From Stictocephala bisonia (taxonomy: Eukaryota > Arthropoda > Insecta > Hemiptera > Membracidae), in the NCBI GenBank assembly GCA_035578905.1, contig JAQJVL010000289.1:624760-688759 (forward strand): a DNA stretch of 64,000 bases. Reading direction: 5' to 3'. The translations under genes were made by a program, and so were the position numbers. The notes beneath the pieces are model-generated. The model did not search any database, was not told the origin of the DNA, and worked only from the letters and a program-made list of their open reading frames with translations. The first letter of the stretch is position 1. Each line of letters begins with the position of its first letter. Below, piece by piece: positions 50,706-61,425 of this stretch.

Positions 50706-52999
50706 ACTTGATAGAGCAAAGCGTATGTCTTGGTTTAAATAAACCGGTAAATATTTTATATAAGGGTTTGATTGTTTGCGTCACGAATACAGCAAAACCT
50801 TTTCATTGTAAAAAATGCGTGTTATGATTCAAAACTTAACATAAAAATGTCCATATATGTAGAGTTTTGGAAGCTTACTTGCAATATTAAATAGAGGATT
50901 AAATACGTTAGTACGTACGTAAACACTATACAATAAAGCATTAGCGATACTCTAACAAAACTGTTTCACATATTGACTAAGTGGTATTATAGAATGCCTT
51001 ATTAATCAGTAACTATTTAATACAGTCATACATATATAATGTGAAAGTTCATAAAACTATATATAAGTATAAATAACTCTTCTGAGCCAAAAATGTCCTA
51101 ACTTTCTTTTGAAATTATGTAGGGTTTAAACATGGATTAATTTCTGCCGGAAATATGATAAATAAATATACACCACCGTACAAATGTTGATCGCTACAAA
51201 TTCTTGAACTAATGTTATTTATTATCAAAATCGATTTATTTCTAATTGAAGGATTAATGATTTTGTAAAATATAAATAGCAGACAAGTATAAATTACTAG
51301 TGATGGCACGGTTAACATGCTCTACGACCCCAGAAAGTACTCTACAATTTTCTTTTTATAGATTTATGTATAGTGAATTGGACAAGAGATTAAAGTTGTA
51401 TAGCGTTCAAACCTAGTTAGTAAACATGTGTTTACAAAATTTAAATATTACCATAGGTTAATAAGGAAATAATGTAAAAAAACAGTCATGTATTTTTCTC
51501 TTTCCAGTTGCATAGTTTTTCATCGGTTCACTTTTGAAGAAAGTTATACAACTGGAACAGGCCAACAATTTTATGACACTTGTATCCTAGCTGTAAAAGC
51601 TGTATTCTTTTAAGCGTGATCAATATTTTTTGTAGCCTAAAACACAACTGCATGATATTTACTTATATTCGTACAGACCACAACCTCGTGTATGGAGCTC
51701 TCGCCTTTAATTTCCCATAATTTCTATCCGAGAGTATTAACTGAACTATAAAAATATTGTAGCACGTCAGGAACTTATAGATAATTTTAGTAAATGTTTG
51801 TATCATGTAGCAATATAACGTAATAGCTCATTTATTTTAAATACATTTTATATTTTATCTTTTTCTATCCAGAAAGAATTTTTAGACTAATTAATAAATA
51901 ATATTTTTATTGGAATCATGCACTTTATTAAGTTTAAAAAATATAGGTCTACAACTCGTTTCAGTGGAATGAAGCGATATGAAGTGTATTTACAGTTTAC
52001 TAAACCTATATACTCAATTCAATGAATCTCCTGACCTAGTACGAGTGCAATAGTGTTTTTTAGTAAATATATGATGTTTTAAAGTGAAAACTGTAATAAA
52101 CAATGATGAAATTTATGTGATAAAATAAACAAAATAATCACTTGTATCTTGAAATTTAATTGCAATTCACATAATTGAACTATACGTTGACTTGAATTGA
52201 AACGTTGTAATTATTTTACTTTTATAAACGTGACAAAAACGCAAGATGTACAGGCATTGCTATGGTTACGGCTGCATATTGTTGTCATGACATTGGTCAT
52301 AGCATTTTGTATACCTAGTTCCAACACTTTCTGTAGGAATCACACCAAGTCAAGTGGGAAATTTATACATTAGACCGCTTGGAAAACGACCTATTCAATG
52401 CACTTGTGCGAGTGAGATGCAAATAGTAGAATTGGTACTAGTTAGATAGAAAAAAGTTCTTCCCACTTTGTGTAATTACGTTTAAAAGTTGTATTGGCAA
52501 CTTAAATGTTAGGCCACGTGGTAACGGTGCAATAGCAAGCCCCGCTCATTTTACTTCATTAGCAGCAGTGATCATTGTTTGTTTAATTAACACCAAAGAA
52601 TCAAGTTTAGAACAATTAAACTAAGTCATTATCGAGTATTATAATAACAATTAATAAGAGTAATAGCACAATGAATAATAATGTAAATAATAAATAATGA
52701 TTAAACAAACGTGTGCAGTTCGTTTGTTAATTTTTCAACTAAACACTGTTGCGGAAGTTGAACACTTGACGGTGGAAGTTAGTCGTGCCCTTGATGTAAA
52801 GCAGCTCAGCGGTGGAACGATTCTCCTCTGCCACTGGAACCCCTACATGCACTAAATGTAGCACGCAGGTCATTTCTCACCCGGCCCAATTATAATAAAT
52901 GAACCATAGTGTGTCACAGTAAGTGTGATTATTCTAGATTTTATTTATTTTTTTGTTATAATCCTTAAGTTATGTTATATGAATGTTTCTACGTTGCAG

Positions 53000-53132
53000 T
53001 GACAATACTAGAGGCGGAGTCTGTGATGGAGGGGGTGGCCAAACTACCCTGTGACCTCTCTCTGCCCCTCATGGAGGATGTGGTGACTCTTGTCATCTGG
53101 TACAAAGGGGGTACGCACACTCCTATTTACAG
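53000..53132 (+). CDS. Sidestep-like Ig receptor, exon 2 (Ig1, first half)
   Basis: Preceded by an acceptor ending TTGCAG and followed by the donor GTAATA. It encodes VTILEAESVMEGVAKLPCDL, then VVTLVIWYKGGTHTPIYR-like sequence. The first Cys of Ig domain 1 is residue 45 of the joined protein, and the conserved Trp (IWYKGG) is residue 61. The W-Y/F-K and TPIY words are hallmarks of the first Ig domain in the Sidestep family, cell-surface proteins that bind Beat-family partners during axon guidance and synapse choice. The exon ends in phase 2; joining to 55015 turns AG+C into Ser. A 39-base hairpin lies 65 bases downstream in intron 2. Confidence 0.85.
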
Positions 53133-53197
53133 GTAATACTGTACAGGAAGTTCATTTAGGCCATATTATATATTTTTCTATAAATTTATAGGAAAAT

Positions 53198-53236
53198 GTA
53201 TACTTTATGCGGCACCTAGTGCCACATAAAGTATAC
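53198..53236. repeat. 18-bp-arm hairpin in intron 2
   Basis: GTATACTTTATGCGGCAC (53198-53215) pairs with 53219-53236 with one mismatch and a CTA loop. In the pre-mRNA it would form a stable stem shortly after the exon 2 donor. Confidence 0.85.
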
Positions 53237-53309
53237 TCGATATTTTTTTTATTTGAAATTTGGAACTGGAAAAACCCCTAGTGATATTTTAAAATAAGCT
53301 GATAAGACT

Positions 53310-53835
53310 AGTGTTCATTATAAAGACGCTGATTCTATAGATATTCTATGTACGGGGCAAGTGAGTGTTATGAGCGCAGATGAGTGAGTGTAGTAGTTAT
53401 TACTTAAATAGATCGGCCTATCCTTACAAGGAACCGTTTATTAATAGCCCAACAGCCAGGGAAACTAAGGAACCTACATATTCAGGGGGAATCTGAACCG
53501 GGTATAATGATCTGACTATTAGTACATTGACAAGTCGTATACTCAATGATCTTCCCTATACAACATCCGGACCCTGACTACTACCCAACACGGACACCAC
53601 AGACTTCTCTAGTAGTGTCAACGTGGATGGCAACTGTTGAGCAGACACCGTGTCAGTATTAAGAGAGCCCAGAATATAACCTATTACCTAAAATATCCAC
53701 AACACTTTTCCCCAATGGGCTTGGTTACAGCACTGCACCACTATCCACTAGTGACGATGATAACACCATTTATTTTTCCCCAATGGGCTTAGTTACAGCA
53801 CTGCACCACTATCCACTAGTGACGATGATAACATT
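53310..53835 (-). repeat. Family A copy with a duplicated end
   Basis: Begins CATTATAAAGACGCTGATTC and includes CGTTTATTAATAGCCCAACA and GGGAAACTAAGGAACC. The terminal part (CCCCAATGGGCTTGGTTACAGC to GATGATAACA) is present twice, at about 53703-53766 and 53779-53832. The T-arm-like arm is diverged here. Confidence 0.75.
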
Positions 53836-55014
53836 AGTTAAGATTAGTACAGTTTTTAGAAGTGTACAAATGACTTATACATAACAAATCATTTCAAAAG
53901 ATACATAATTCCCATTTATCCGTGATATTAGTATGGTTTTATTAATTTAAGAGTTAAAATGTCATTATCAACCTCATATTATCAATGAAAATTAATGAAT
54001 CCGTTTAATTTATAACTATAATCTCAAAAGTGTACTAAGGGGTATAATTATATAATAAATGTTTTATTTAATGATATAATATGTAATTAGTATATACTTT
54101 CTCATTTATGTAATTAAATGTTATTTCAACCAAATACAACAGAAAACTAAATATGACGTGTGTAAGAAAATGGGAAAAACATCTTTTCAAAAATATCAAA
54201 ATGTATTTAAAATATTTTATAAAGTAAATTATTGATTGAGCATGGGCAAATTGAACTATACATAGTAAAATTGTTTGTTTAAATATTAGTTATAATGCAA
54301 TGTAACTCAAGACCTTTATTTTTTTTAATTTTTATGGAAAATATGGCATTTATTATCAGTCTTAAAAATGCAATATAGTAGTTTAATTGCATTACAAAAT
54401 AATTACTTTATTAAAATTTATATAATTATAAAGTAAATATATAGACAGATATTAAATAACTGTCAATTCTTATTTAAATTAAAATATAAATTTATGTATA
54501 TAAACAAAAACCCTAATTACCTTTGACTTATTGATCGCAGTGTTTCAAAACTAAAAACCATTGGTCGATGAAACTTGGCAAAAATATTCTTTAATTACTC
54601 ATTTTTAATATATGGAATAAGTAATAAATATTATTATACCAATCAATCAGAGCCTTAGTTTGTTGTCCCAAGGTTTGTTATACAAAACCCTACACGAGAA
54701 CTTATCTTAAAACGTTTTAATGTCTTAGAATATATGGTACATTTATATATGCCTATGGATTAGGCTAATTTATGTTAAGACTAATGTTTCATAAGTATAC
54801 GTTAAAATATAAATATATTTCACGTAAACCAGGTTATTATTTATTAGATCAACAATCATGTGATTGCAATCAACGCGTAAGCCTTTTTCACTGTAAAGAG
54901 GAGTAAACTTGCTGTTTCTGATGTATTATTTTTGTAAAGAACAAACTAAGGTTTGGTTTTGTTACCTATATTATTTATAGACCTTGATTTCATAATCGCC
55001 TACTCTGTCTGCAG

Positions 55015-55223
55015 CCTGGACATCCGAGATCGTCCACTCCACGAGGGCTCTCACTGGTCGGAGAAGAGGATCCTCGGCGGCCGGGCCTACTACACGACCG
55101 AACCTCCATACTCCTTCTTGATACTTGAGAGTGTGAAGGAGGTGGATGCCGGGGTCTACCGTTGCCGTGTGGACTTCAAAATATCACCCACTAGAAACTC
55201 TTTAGTCAACCTCACAGTTGTTG
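55015..55223 (+). CDS. Sidestep-like Ig receptor, exon 3 (Ig1, second half)
   Basis: Acceptor CTGCAG, donor GTAAGC. Encodes LDIRDRPLHEGSHWSEKR, GRAYYTTEPPYSFLILESV, then KEVDAGVYRCRVDFKISPTR and NSLVNLTVV. D-x-G-x-Y-x-C is the classic end of an Ig V-like domain; the second Cys is residue 122 of the joined protein, making the disulfide partner of Cys45. The R-V-D-F-K-x-S-P-T-R-N word is strongly characteristic of Sidestep proteins. NLT near the end is a potential N-glycosylation site. The exon is markedly GC-richer than its surroundings. It ends in phase 1 and joins to exon 4 in frame. A frame open upstream of 55015 is intronic. Confidence 0.9.
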
Positions 55224-55289
55224 GTAAGCAGTGATTTTAATAACTGGGGCTACATATACCACTTGAAGAGGCTATCTACACATTCCATA

Positions 55290-55800
55290 CAAACAAAATT
55301 CTTGATGAACAGATCCACCAACCCAACCATACTACGCACGCAAACCCCTGGTGGACCCATTTATCCACCCCCTATCTCACCTTTACGGACCTATCCTCCC
55401 ACTCACCCATCCTACGTAAACAAATCTCTTGGTGGACCCATTTATCCACCCCCTATCTCACCTTTACGGACCTATCCTCCCACTCACCCATCCTACGTAA
55501 ACAAATCTCTTGGTGGACCCATTTATTCACCCCCTATCCCACTTTGATGGACCCATCTTCCCACCCACCCTTTCCACGTAAACAAAACTCCTGGTGGACC
55601 CATTCATCCACCCCCTATCCCACCTTGATGGACCTATCTTCCCACCCACCCTTTCCACGTAAAAAAAACTCCTGGTGGACCCATTCATCCACCCCCTATC
55701 CCACCTTGATGGACCCATCATACCACCCACCCATTCCACATAAACAAATCTCTTGATAGACAAATCCACCCACTCATCCATCCCACGTATATATTACTCA
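55290..55800 (+). repeat. 81-bp minisatellite in intron 3, about five full units
   Basis: The unit starts TGGTGGACCCATTTATCCAC and contains CCCCTATCTCACC, CCTCCCACTCACCC and CCTACGTAAACAAATCTCT. The first two full units are almost identical; later ones carry TTGATGGACC in place of TTTACGGACC, so two unit types occur in blocks. 81 is a multiple of three, so Pro-rich and Trp/Gly-rich frames stay open on both strands. These are not exons: they lie directly after the exon 3 donor and have no splice continuity. The edges at 55290 and 55800 are degraded. Confidence 0.85.
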
Positions 55801-57136
55801 TGCTAGACTCACCTACCCATCATCTCACCCACACAAAACACTTGATCGAACACATTTATATATTTTTCACTGGTTATCAATCTTGAAATAAAAAAAAACC
55901 AATAAAATAACATTTTTTTGCAAGGAATTTTGCAAGAAATGCTGGATTCATCAGGTAACACATATTTATCTGTTTATAAATAAACCAAGTGAATAATAAG
56001 TTTGAACAAATATACGTTGGTAATTAAAATAATTTTAAACTAAATATAGTGAGTTATTTCTAATATAAATTAAAGCGTGTAATATTTCGTTATATGTGTT
56101 GATAATAGACGATAGTTTTTAATGTAATAGTTTCATTATAATATAATTAGGTTTTGTTAATAGTACAGCTTTTACGTACATTCAAATAATTTGAAATATG
56201 GTTTATCTTAACTAAGAAATATTTTTATTCTGAACAACGTTAAATTTACTTTCTTGATCTGAATACGATGAACATATTGAAGTATATATTATAATAATTT
56301 TACTAATTTATCGAAATGAACTCATCTATATATTATTCCAACTTGTCCAGGAACTTGCAATGTGACGTGCCTCACAAAAAAAAAACTTAAATGATGCTAC
56401 TTTATTTCTATTATTAAATGTGTTTGTATATAGTTATATATAGAATACTCTAACGTTGAGTACTCCGGCAAAAATAATCCGATTAGTAATTTTTAAATAC
56501 ACATTTGACGTAACCTGAATTTTGCTATGGAAGTTTACCAGTAAAATCATTTTAATTTGCTTTGTATATAAAATAATATTTATAGACACATAATATAAAT
56601 GTGCATTACCTTGTCATGACAGGTTAAGGCCATATTATAAAACCAGAACTAAATCATAAATTCCTAGAAATATATTACAATACAACTGAGTCGATTTGAT
56701 TGATCGTATACAACAGATAAGTGATATGATTAAGTTAAGAGAAATAATAAACGATACAGTCTGCTGGGTTTTATTTTTCTAAATAATGATTATGTAAAAG
56801 GTGTTTTCATTTAAAAATTACATGAACACAGTTTAAGAAAATATCGTTAGGAGATCACATTTTATACTTAGTTAAAATAAAAAGTACTATTCATGTGCCA
56901 AAATCAGTATTCAATATTTTATTTACCATTAGGTTAGACAGTTTTAGTTTTTAAACACGGTTAGTACAAATTTAAGCAAGCAATTGTCAACTATTGGCCT
57001 TCGTAATTATTTCAAGTCATTACATGTCAGACTGTATTCATAGTTTGCTGATTTTGTTATTATTATTATTATTTATATTTTGAAAATTATATTATTTTTT
57101 ACTTTTAAATAGGTTTAAAGACCAGTTTTAGACCTT

Positions 57137-57456
57137 TTCCGTTAGTTCACTCCCACTACTTTTTCCGTTACTTCACTACCACTACTTTTTTATCGCAAAA
57201 ACTTAAGTTAGGTTATGCTAGGTTAGGTTAGGTTATTTTAGGTAGCTACTAAAGTTGATCAGAAACTGGTAGATCCATTGACTGACTTACCAACGAATTC
57301 ACTCTCTGTGTGTAAGTTATTGGAAAGCGATAAGATATGGCCAGGATATCAGATTCCTAGTGGATAAGGAATAGCACAGTGGAAGTAAACATTTTTGGGA
57401 ACAGTTTTTATATCAATAGAATATTTATCAAGTGGTAGTGAATTAACGGAAAAGAT
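57137..57456. repeat. Possible small inverted-repeat element upstream of exon 4
   Basis: TTTTCCGTTAGTTCACT with CCCACTAC occurs at 57138-57161, in tandem again at 57164-57188 with small changes, and inverted at about 57430-57455. The enclosed 240 bp contain a short TTAGG-type array. Boundaries and family unknown. Confidence 0.4.
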
Positions 57457-57517
57457 AACCATTTTTGAATACTGAATATACTAAGAGTAACTGAAGGTGT
57501 ATTTTCTCCACTTTCAG

Positions 57518-57631
57518 TTCCACCCCGCAAGCTAACCCTACAAGACGCCCTCGGAGCCACGATACATACGTCGTACATCGGACCACTCAAGGAAGGGGAC
57601 GTCGTGAAACTGTCGTGTGTTGCAACTGGAG
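57518..57631 (+). CDS. Sidestep-like Ig receptor, exon 4 (Ig2, first half)
   Basis: Acceptor TTTCAG, donor GTGAGT. Encodes VPPRKLTLQDALG, a short linker, then IGPLKEGDVVKLSCVATGG. VPP is the usual Ig1-Ig2 junction in Sidestep proteins, and the G-D-x-V-x-L-x-C-x-A-x-G-G pattern is the B strand of Ig domain 2 with its first Cys (residue 175). The exon ends in phase 1 within a Gly codon and continues at 61426. A transposon has landed about 110 bp downstream, in intron 4, leaving the donor intact. Confidence 0.9.
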
Positions 57632-57741
57632 GTGAGTCATCGATTACTCTCACTGCTAAGTTGGAGCTTAATTTTTTAGTACTAAAGGTATTGGTAGCTG
57701 ACAAATATACTTTTAATTGTATTAAATCCAATCAGACGGTA

Positions 57742-58259
57742 TACAGGGTGTTCAGTAAAAGTGTTCCAATAATGTATGATGTTATTGTACACATTAAAAT
57801 AAACAAAAAAGTTCCTATAAACATAGGTCCTAAAACCTATAGTTTTCCGTCTATCTGTCTGTATGTGTTTTTTACATAAAAATTTATCGATTGAGAACTA
57901 CTTATAGTACAGTTATGAAATATTGTAGTTATGTTTACCTTTTGTATTCCCACTTGAGAAAAAAAATATGAACAAAATATCTTTACCCGTTTCAAAATGG
58001 CGACCAATTGAAAATTTTGATGTTTAATTACGCAAAAACACACCCTGTATAAAAATGTTACAAGAATAATAAAAATTTGGAAATGTTTTTCTAAAACTAA
58101 TGGTGTTTGTTTCATTCAAATCAAATAAAAACAACTGAGCTGTACTAAAACACATAAAACCATGTTTTACATTAGTACACAATAGGAAGTGTACTTTTCT
58201 AGACTGTTGTACTCTGAACAGCTGATTTCAAGCCAATGATATGATTATTGTGAACATAT
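57742..58259 (+). repeat. Left terminal inverted repeat
   Basis: Complement of about 59692-60206. Shared internal landmarks include CACATACAGACAGATAGACG (as complement), GTAAAACATGGTTTTATGTG (as complement) and GAACAGCTGATTT. Confidence 0.85.
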
Positions 58260-58469
58260 GTTTATTTAAGGTTATAAAAGAATGTTTCTGTCATTGTTGG
58301 CATTAACACGTAACTTAAATAACCTATTTCTTCTCTACTGTAAAAGCTTTGTACCAAGTACTATAGTATTGCAAGAAAACATGCAATTTTAATTAGTTAT
58401 ACTGTAGTTAATTGTTTGCTTTAATTAGTGAGTGTTTGTGGTTTAGTTTCGTTTCATTATCAACAATAA

Positions 58470-59557
58470 ATGGAAAATAATGGAATTCATAACTTTACCA
58501 ATTCAGAAATGGCAGATATGCATCTAATGTATGGCCTTGCTAATTGTAGTGGTAATGAGGCAAGAAGACTGTATCAGGAACGTTTTATAAATCGTGTGTT
58601 ACCTTGTAATAAAACATTTTCAACAATTCATCGACGACTTGCAGAGACTGGAAGCTTATCACACCAAAAAACAGGTAACTCTGGCCGACAGGTTTCAGTA
58701 AGACCACCTGAATTGGAAGAATCCATATTGGATGTCATAGCAGACCACCCCAACAAAAGTATTAGAGAACTTGGTTTTCAGTTCAATGTTAGCTGTGAAA
58801 CAGTCTGGACTATACTACATGAACAACGACTTTATCCTTACCACGTACAAAAAGTTCACTCACTGCTACCTCGTGATTACCATCCCCGAATCCAGCTTTC
58901 TCAGTGGTTCATTCGAAAATGTGTGAACCCACATTTCTTGAATAAGGTGTTATTCATGGATGAGGCCAAATTATCAAGAACCATGATTATTAATTCTCAC
59001 AACTCACACATTTGGTCCATCGATAACCCACATGCAATTACACAGGTTAATCACCAATATCAGTTTTCTTTAAATGTTTGGGTTGGCATAATTGGTGACA
59101 ATTTGTTTGTAAGCTTTTTACCGAACATTCTTAACGGCCAGACATATTTACATTTTTGACTGATGACCTTCCAACTATTCTTGAGGATTTGCCACTGAAT
59201 ACCCGCAACAATATGTGGTTTATGCAGGACGGTGCTCCAGCCCATTTCAGTTTAAATGTTAGAAACTATTTGGATGGAGCGTACAACAACAAATGAATCG
59301 GTCGTGGAGGCCCAATTCCTTGGCCAGCTAGGTCCCCCGACCTTAATCCTTTAGACTTTTTCCTATGGGGCCACCTAAAGTCACTGGTTTATTCCACTCC
59401 TGTAGATAACATCGAAGAGTTGCGAGCAAAGATATTAAATGGCATTGCTACAATTCAGCAGACACCTGGCATTTTTGAAAGAGTCCGCCAATCAATGAGG
59501 AGGCGCTTGGATGCCTGCATTTTAAATGGAGGCTGCCACTTTGAGCAATTATCATAA
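58470..59557 (+). pseudogene. Tc1/mariner-type transposase, broken
   Basis: ATG 58470 opens 229 codons and stops at 59157-59159, after LNGQTYLHF. The reading then continues in another frame from 59156 to a TAA at 59555-59557, with one further in-frame TGA at 59294-59296. So a small frameshift in a T run and one nonsense change disable it. The N-terminal 130 residues fit two helix-turn-helix DNA-binding modules (EARRLYQERF, ETVWTILHEQRLYPYHVQ). Catalytic acidic residues are D164 (VLFMDEAK), the D in WFMQDGAPAH and the D in WPARSPDLNPLDFFLWG; the last two are separated by about 36 residues. A full protein would be near 360 residues, the usual size. The 3' part beyond the breaks is otherwise well preserved. 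Confidence 0.9.
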
Positions 59558-59691
59558 GTATAATAATTTTAATTTTCTAAATGTAATAAATTTACAATTA
59601 ATAAATGTTAGTTGTTTTCTATTTTTTTTTTTTTTTTTTTTTTTTTTTTATTTGACCTTCATATTCAATGAGTATGTACTAATGTAAAACA

Positions 59692-60206
59692 TTTATGTTC
59701 ACAATAATCACATGATTGGCTTTAAATCAGCTGTTCAGAGTACAACAGTCTAGAAAAGTATACTTCCTGTTGTGTACTAATGTAAAACATGGTTTTATGT
59801 GTTTTAGTACAGCTCAGTTGTTTTTTATTTGATTTGAATGAAACAAACACCATTAGTTTTAAAAAAAATTTCCAAATTTTTATTATTCTTGTAACATTTT
59901 TATACAGGGTGTGGTTTTTGCGTAATTAAACATCAAAATTTTTGATTGGCCGCCATTTTGAAACGGGTAAAGATATTTTGTTCATATTTTTTTCTCAAGA
60001 GGGAATACAAAAAACATAACTACAACATTTCATAACTGTACTATAAATGGTTCTCAATTTATAAATTTTTATGTAAAAAACACATACAGACAGATAGACG
60101 GAAAACTATAGGTTTTAGGGCCTATGTTTATAGGAACTTTTTTGTTTATTTTAATGTGTACAATAACATCATAAATTATTGGAACACTTTTACCGAACAC
60201 TCTGTA
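59692..60206 (-). repeat. Right terminal inverted repeat
   Basis: Complement of 57742-58259. The small differences from the left repeat (for example GGGTGT versus GAGTGT near the tip) show some decay since insertion. Confidence 0.85.
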
Positions 60207-61146
60207 TATCTAATGACCTACTACCGTATAAAAATTGTTTAAAAGCCGTATATAATTTATTTTACTAAATATCTGAATAGTAAAATAAATTTTTATGTAT
60301 ATATTTTACTTACATTAAAAAAAATAGTTAACTACTTTTCAATTCTATTGCAAAACAAAATATGATATAAAAATTCACTATTTGTAGATTAATCAATCTT
60401 TGCACACAATTTAATATTTAATTTAATAATAATAATATATTTGATTTTTTATTTAATGGAAGCTGCTAATCTGCACTTTAAAATAAGATTTTTTTTCATT
60501 CCGAGGTTGTATATAGTTAGTTCATGGCCCATACATAGACACCAATATACATTACATTTGCTGTTAAAAAATTTTATGTATACATTTTCCAATAATAATT
60601 TAGCTGTTTCTTGATTTAGTCTTACTGTAGTTTGTTAAAAAGCAGACATTAGTTCAAAAACCAGAAAGCGTACATTTTCCTACCCAACTTTAAACTGGAG
60701 TTGTCAGTTATGGTAAAATTGGGATTTTATAAGACTATGCCTAACCAATTGATATGTTATGTCTATGACTTGCTCTTATCTAAATTCATACACAATGGAT
60801 AATAATACAAATACGCCAGGAGCTAATTTTGTAGATATTACTCAAGTTCTTGATGTTAAACTGTTAAGTAAAATCAAAAAAAATTTACTATTTTATTTTT
60901 CTAAGCCCGACAATTCTAATTGTTTATTTTACATAAAAACAAGTTCATTTTGAAAATATACTTTTAGTATAAAATACATCCAGAAAGCCTAACACATAAC
61001 GTTTATTTATTTTTAAAAAATCTGACCTTTCCTTATTCTACGTAAATACAAAATAAAAAAAGTAATAATATATGATATATTTACTGGCATTAAACAAGAC
61101 TAAACAATACATTTCATAATTTATGAGGGTGTAAGGCATTTATTAG

Positions 61147-61229
61147 GGGTGCCGAAGCTGGTGGAGGGACGGCGCGGCGTACTACTTACTGACTCCAGTG
61201 AGCTCCTGGCCGGACGGCGGGTGAGGAAT
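61147..61229 (+). pseudogene. Truncated tandem copy 1 of exon 5 start
   Basis: After an acceptor-like TTATTAG, the sequence GGGTGCCG...CTGGTGGAGGGAC and CTCCTGGCCGG follows exon 5 but lacks about 13 bases near the start and carries further small changes that break the frame. Similarity to coding sequence ends at CGGGTGAGGAA, after which intron-like sequence (TGTGTTATTTGTTAGTGACT) follows up to copy 2. Confidence 0.75.
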
Positions 61230-61283
61230 GTGTTATTTGTTAGTGACTCAGTGAACCTGTTGACATGAGAGTGCAGTGTTTAG

Positions 61284-61366
61284 AGGTGCTGGAGCCGGCG
61301 GTGAGCTGGTGGAGGGACGGAGTACTACTAGACGACTCCAGTGAACTCCTGGCCGGCCGACGGTGA
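61284..61366 (+). pseudogene. Truncated tandem copy 2 of exon 5 start
   Basis: After TGTTTAG, the frame expected from exon 4 reads VLEPAVSWWRDGVLLDDSS then ELLAGRR, and then meets TGA (61364-61366), because one G is missing relative to exon 5. The same site reads CGGTGAGG, which could also serve as a splice donor (61363/61364). The repeat unit, including upstream intron, is 142 bp (137 bp for copy 1). The copy retains the Ig2 Trp-Trp core but not the second Cys. Confidence 0.75.
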
Positions 61367-61425
61367 GGAATGTGTTATTTGTTAGTGACTCAGTGAACCT
61401 GTTGACATGAGAGGGCAGTGTTTAG

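Larger units (their letters stand above)
28872..52999 (+). other. Intron 1 of the sidestep-like gene (inferred), about 24 kb
   Basis: Bounded by GTAAAA at 28872 and a pyrimidine-containing acceptor ending CGTTGCAG at 52999. It holds three reverse-transcriptase relics, family A copies, tRNA-Leu-like SINE remnants, a MITE-like element and several tandem arrays listed separately. Long first introns are common in insect neuronal adhesion genes. Stretches not listed separately, including 28980-30490, 34490-36270, 39660-41600, 42061-42780, 46150-48380, 48700-50390 and 50710-52999, show only AT-rich sequence without recognised features. Confidence 0.5.
53133..55014 (+). other. Intron 2
   Basis: GT...AG bounded, 1,882 bp, with a hairpin at 53198, a family A copy at 53310-53835 and otherwise plain AT-rich sequence up to a TCTGTCTGCAG acceptor. 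Confidence 0.75.
55224..57517 (+). other. Intron 3
   Basis: 2,294 bp from GTAAGC to TTTCAG. Its first 600 bp hold an 81-bp minisatellite; 55870-57110 is AT-rich without features; 57138-57456 has inverted TTTTCCGTTA words. Confidence 0.8.
57742..60206 (+). mobile_element. Tc1/mariner-type DNA transposon with about 515-bp inverted repeats
   Basis: 2,465 bp, flanked by TA at 57740-57741 and 60207-60208. Ends read TACAGGGTGTTCAGTAAAAG on the left and, on the minus strand, TACAGAGTGTTCGGTAAAAG on the right. The inverted repeats extend inward to about 58259 and from about 59692, with few mismatches and small indels, so the copy is fairly young. Between them lies one transposase gene with two visible breaks, followed by a poly-T tract of about 30. 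Most Tc1/mariner elements have repeats under 100 bp; long ones are known in some members such as Tc3. It lies in the same direction as the host gene within intron 4. Confidence 0.9.
57632..61425 (+). other. Intron 4
   Basis: 3,794 bp. Contains a complete Tc1/mariner-type transposon (57742-60206) and two truncated copies of exon 5 near its 3' end. 60207-61140 otherwise shows AT-rich sequence; the frame at 60759-60953 is unrecognised. Confidence 0.75.

Noticed and set aside
52740..52860. Open, less AT-rich stretch just upstream of exon 2
   Set aside because: About 37 codons (EVEHLTVEVSRALDVKQLSG) with no known similarity, and its stop precedes the exon 2 acceptor; it could be UTR of an alternative first exon but nothing shows this.
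55218..55781. Pro-rich and Trp/Gly-rich frames on both strands
   Set aside because: They are readings of the 81-bp minisatellite directly after a well-supported exon donor.
60759..60953. 64-codon frame between the transposon and exon 5
   Set aside because: No similarity and no splice signals fitting the host gene.
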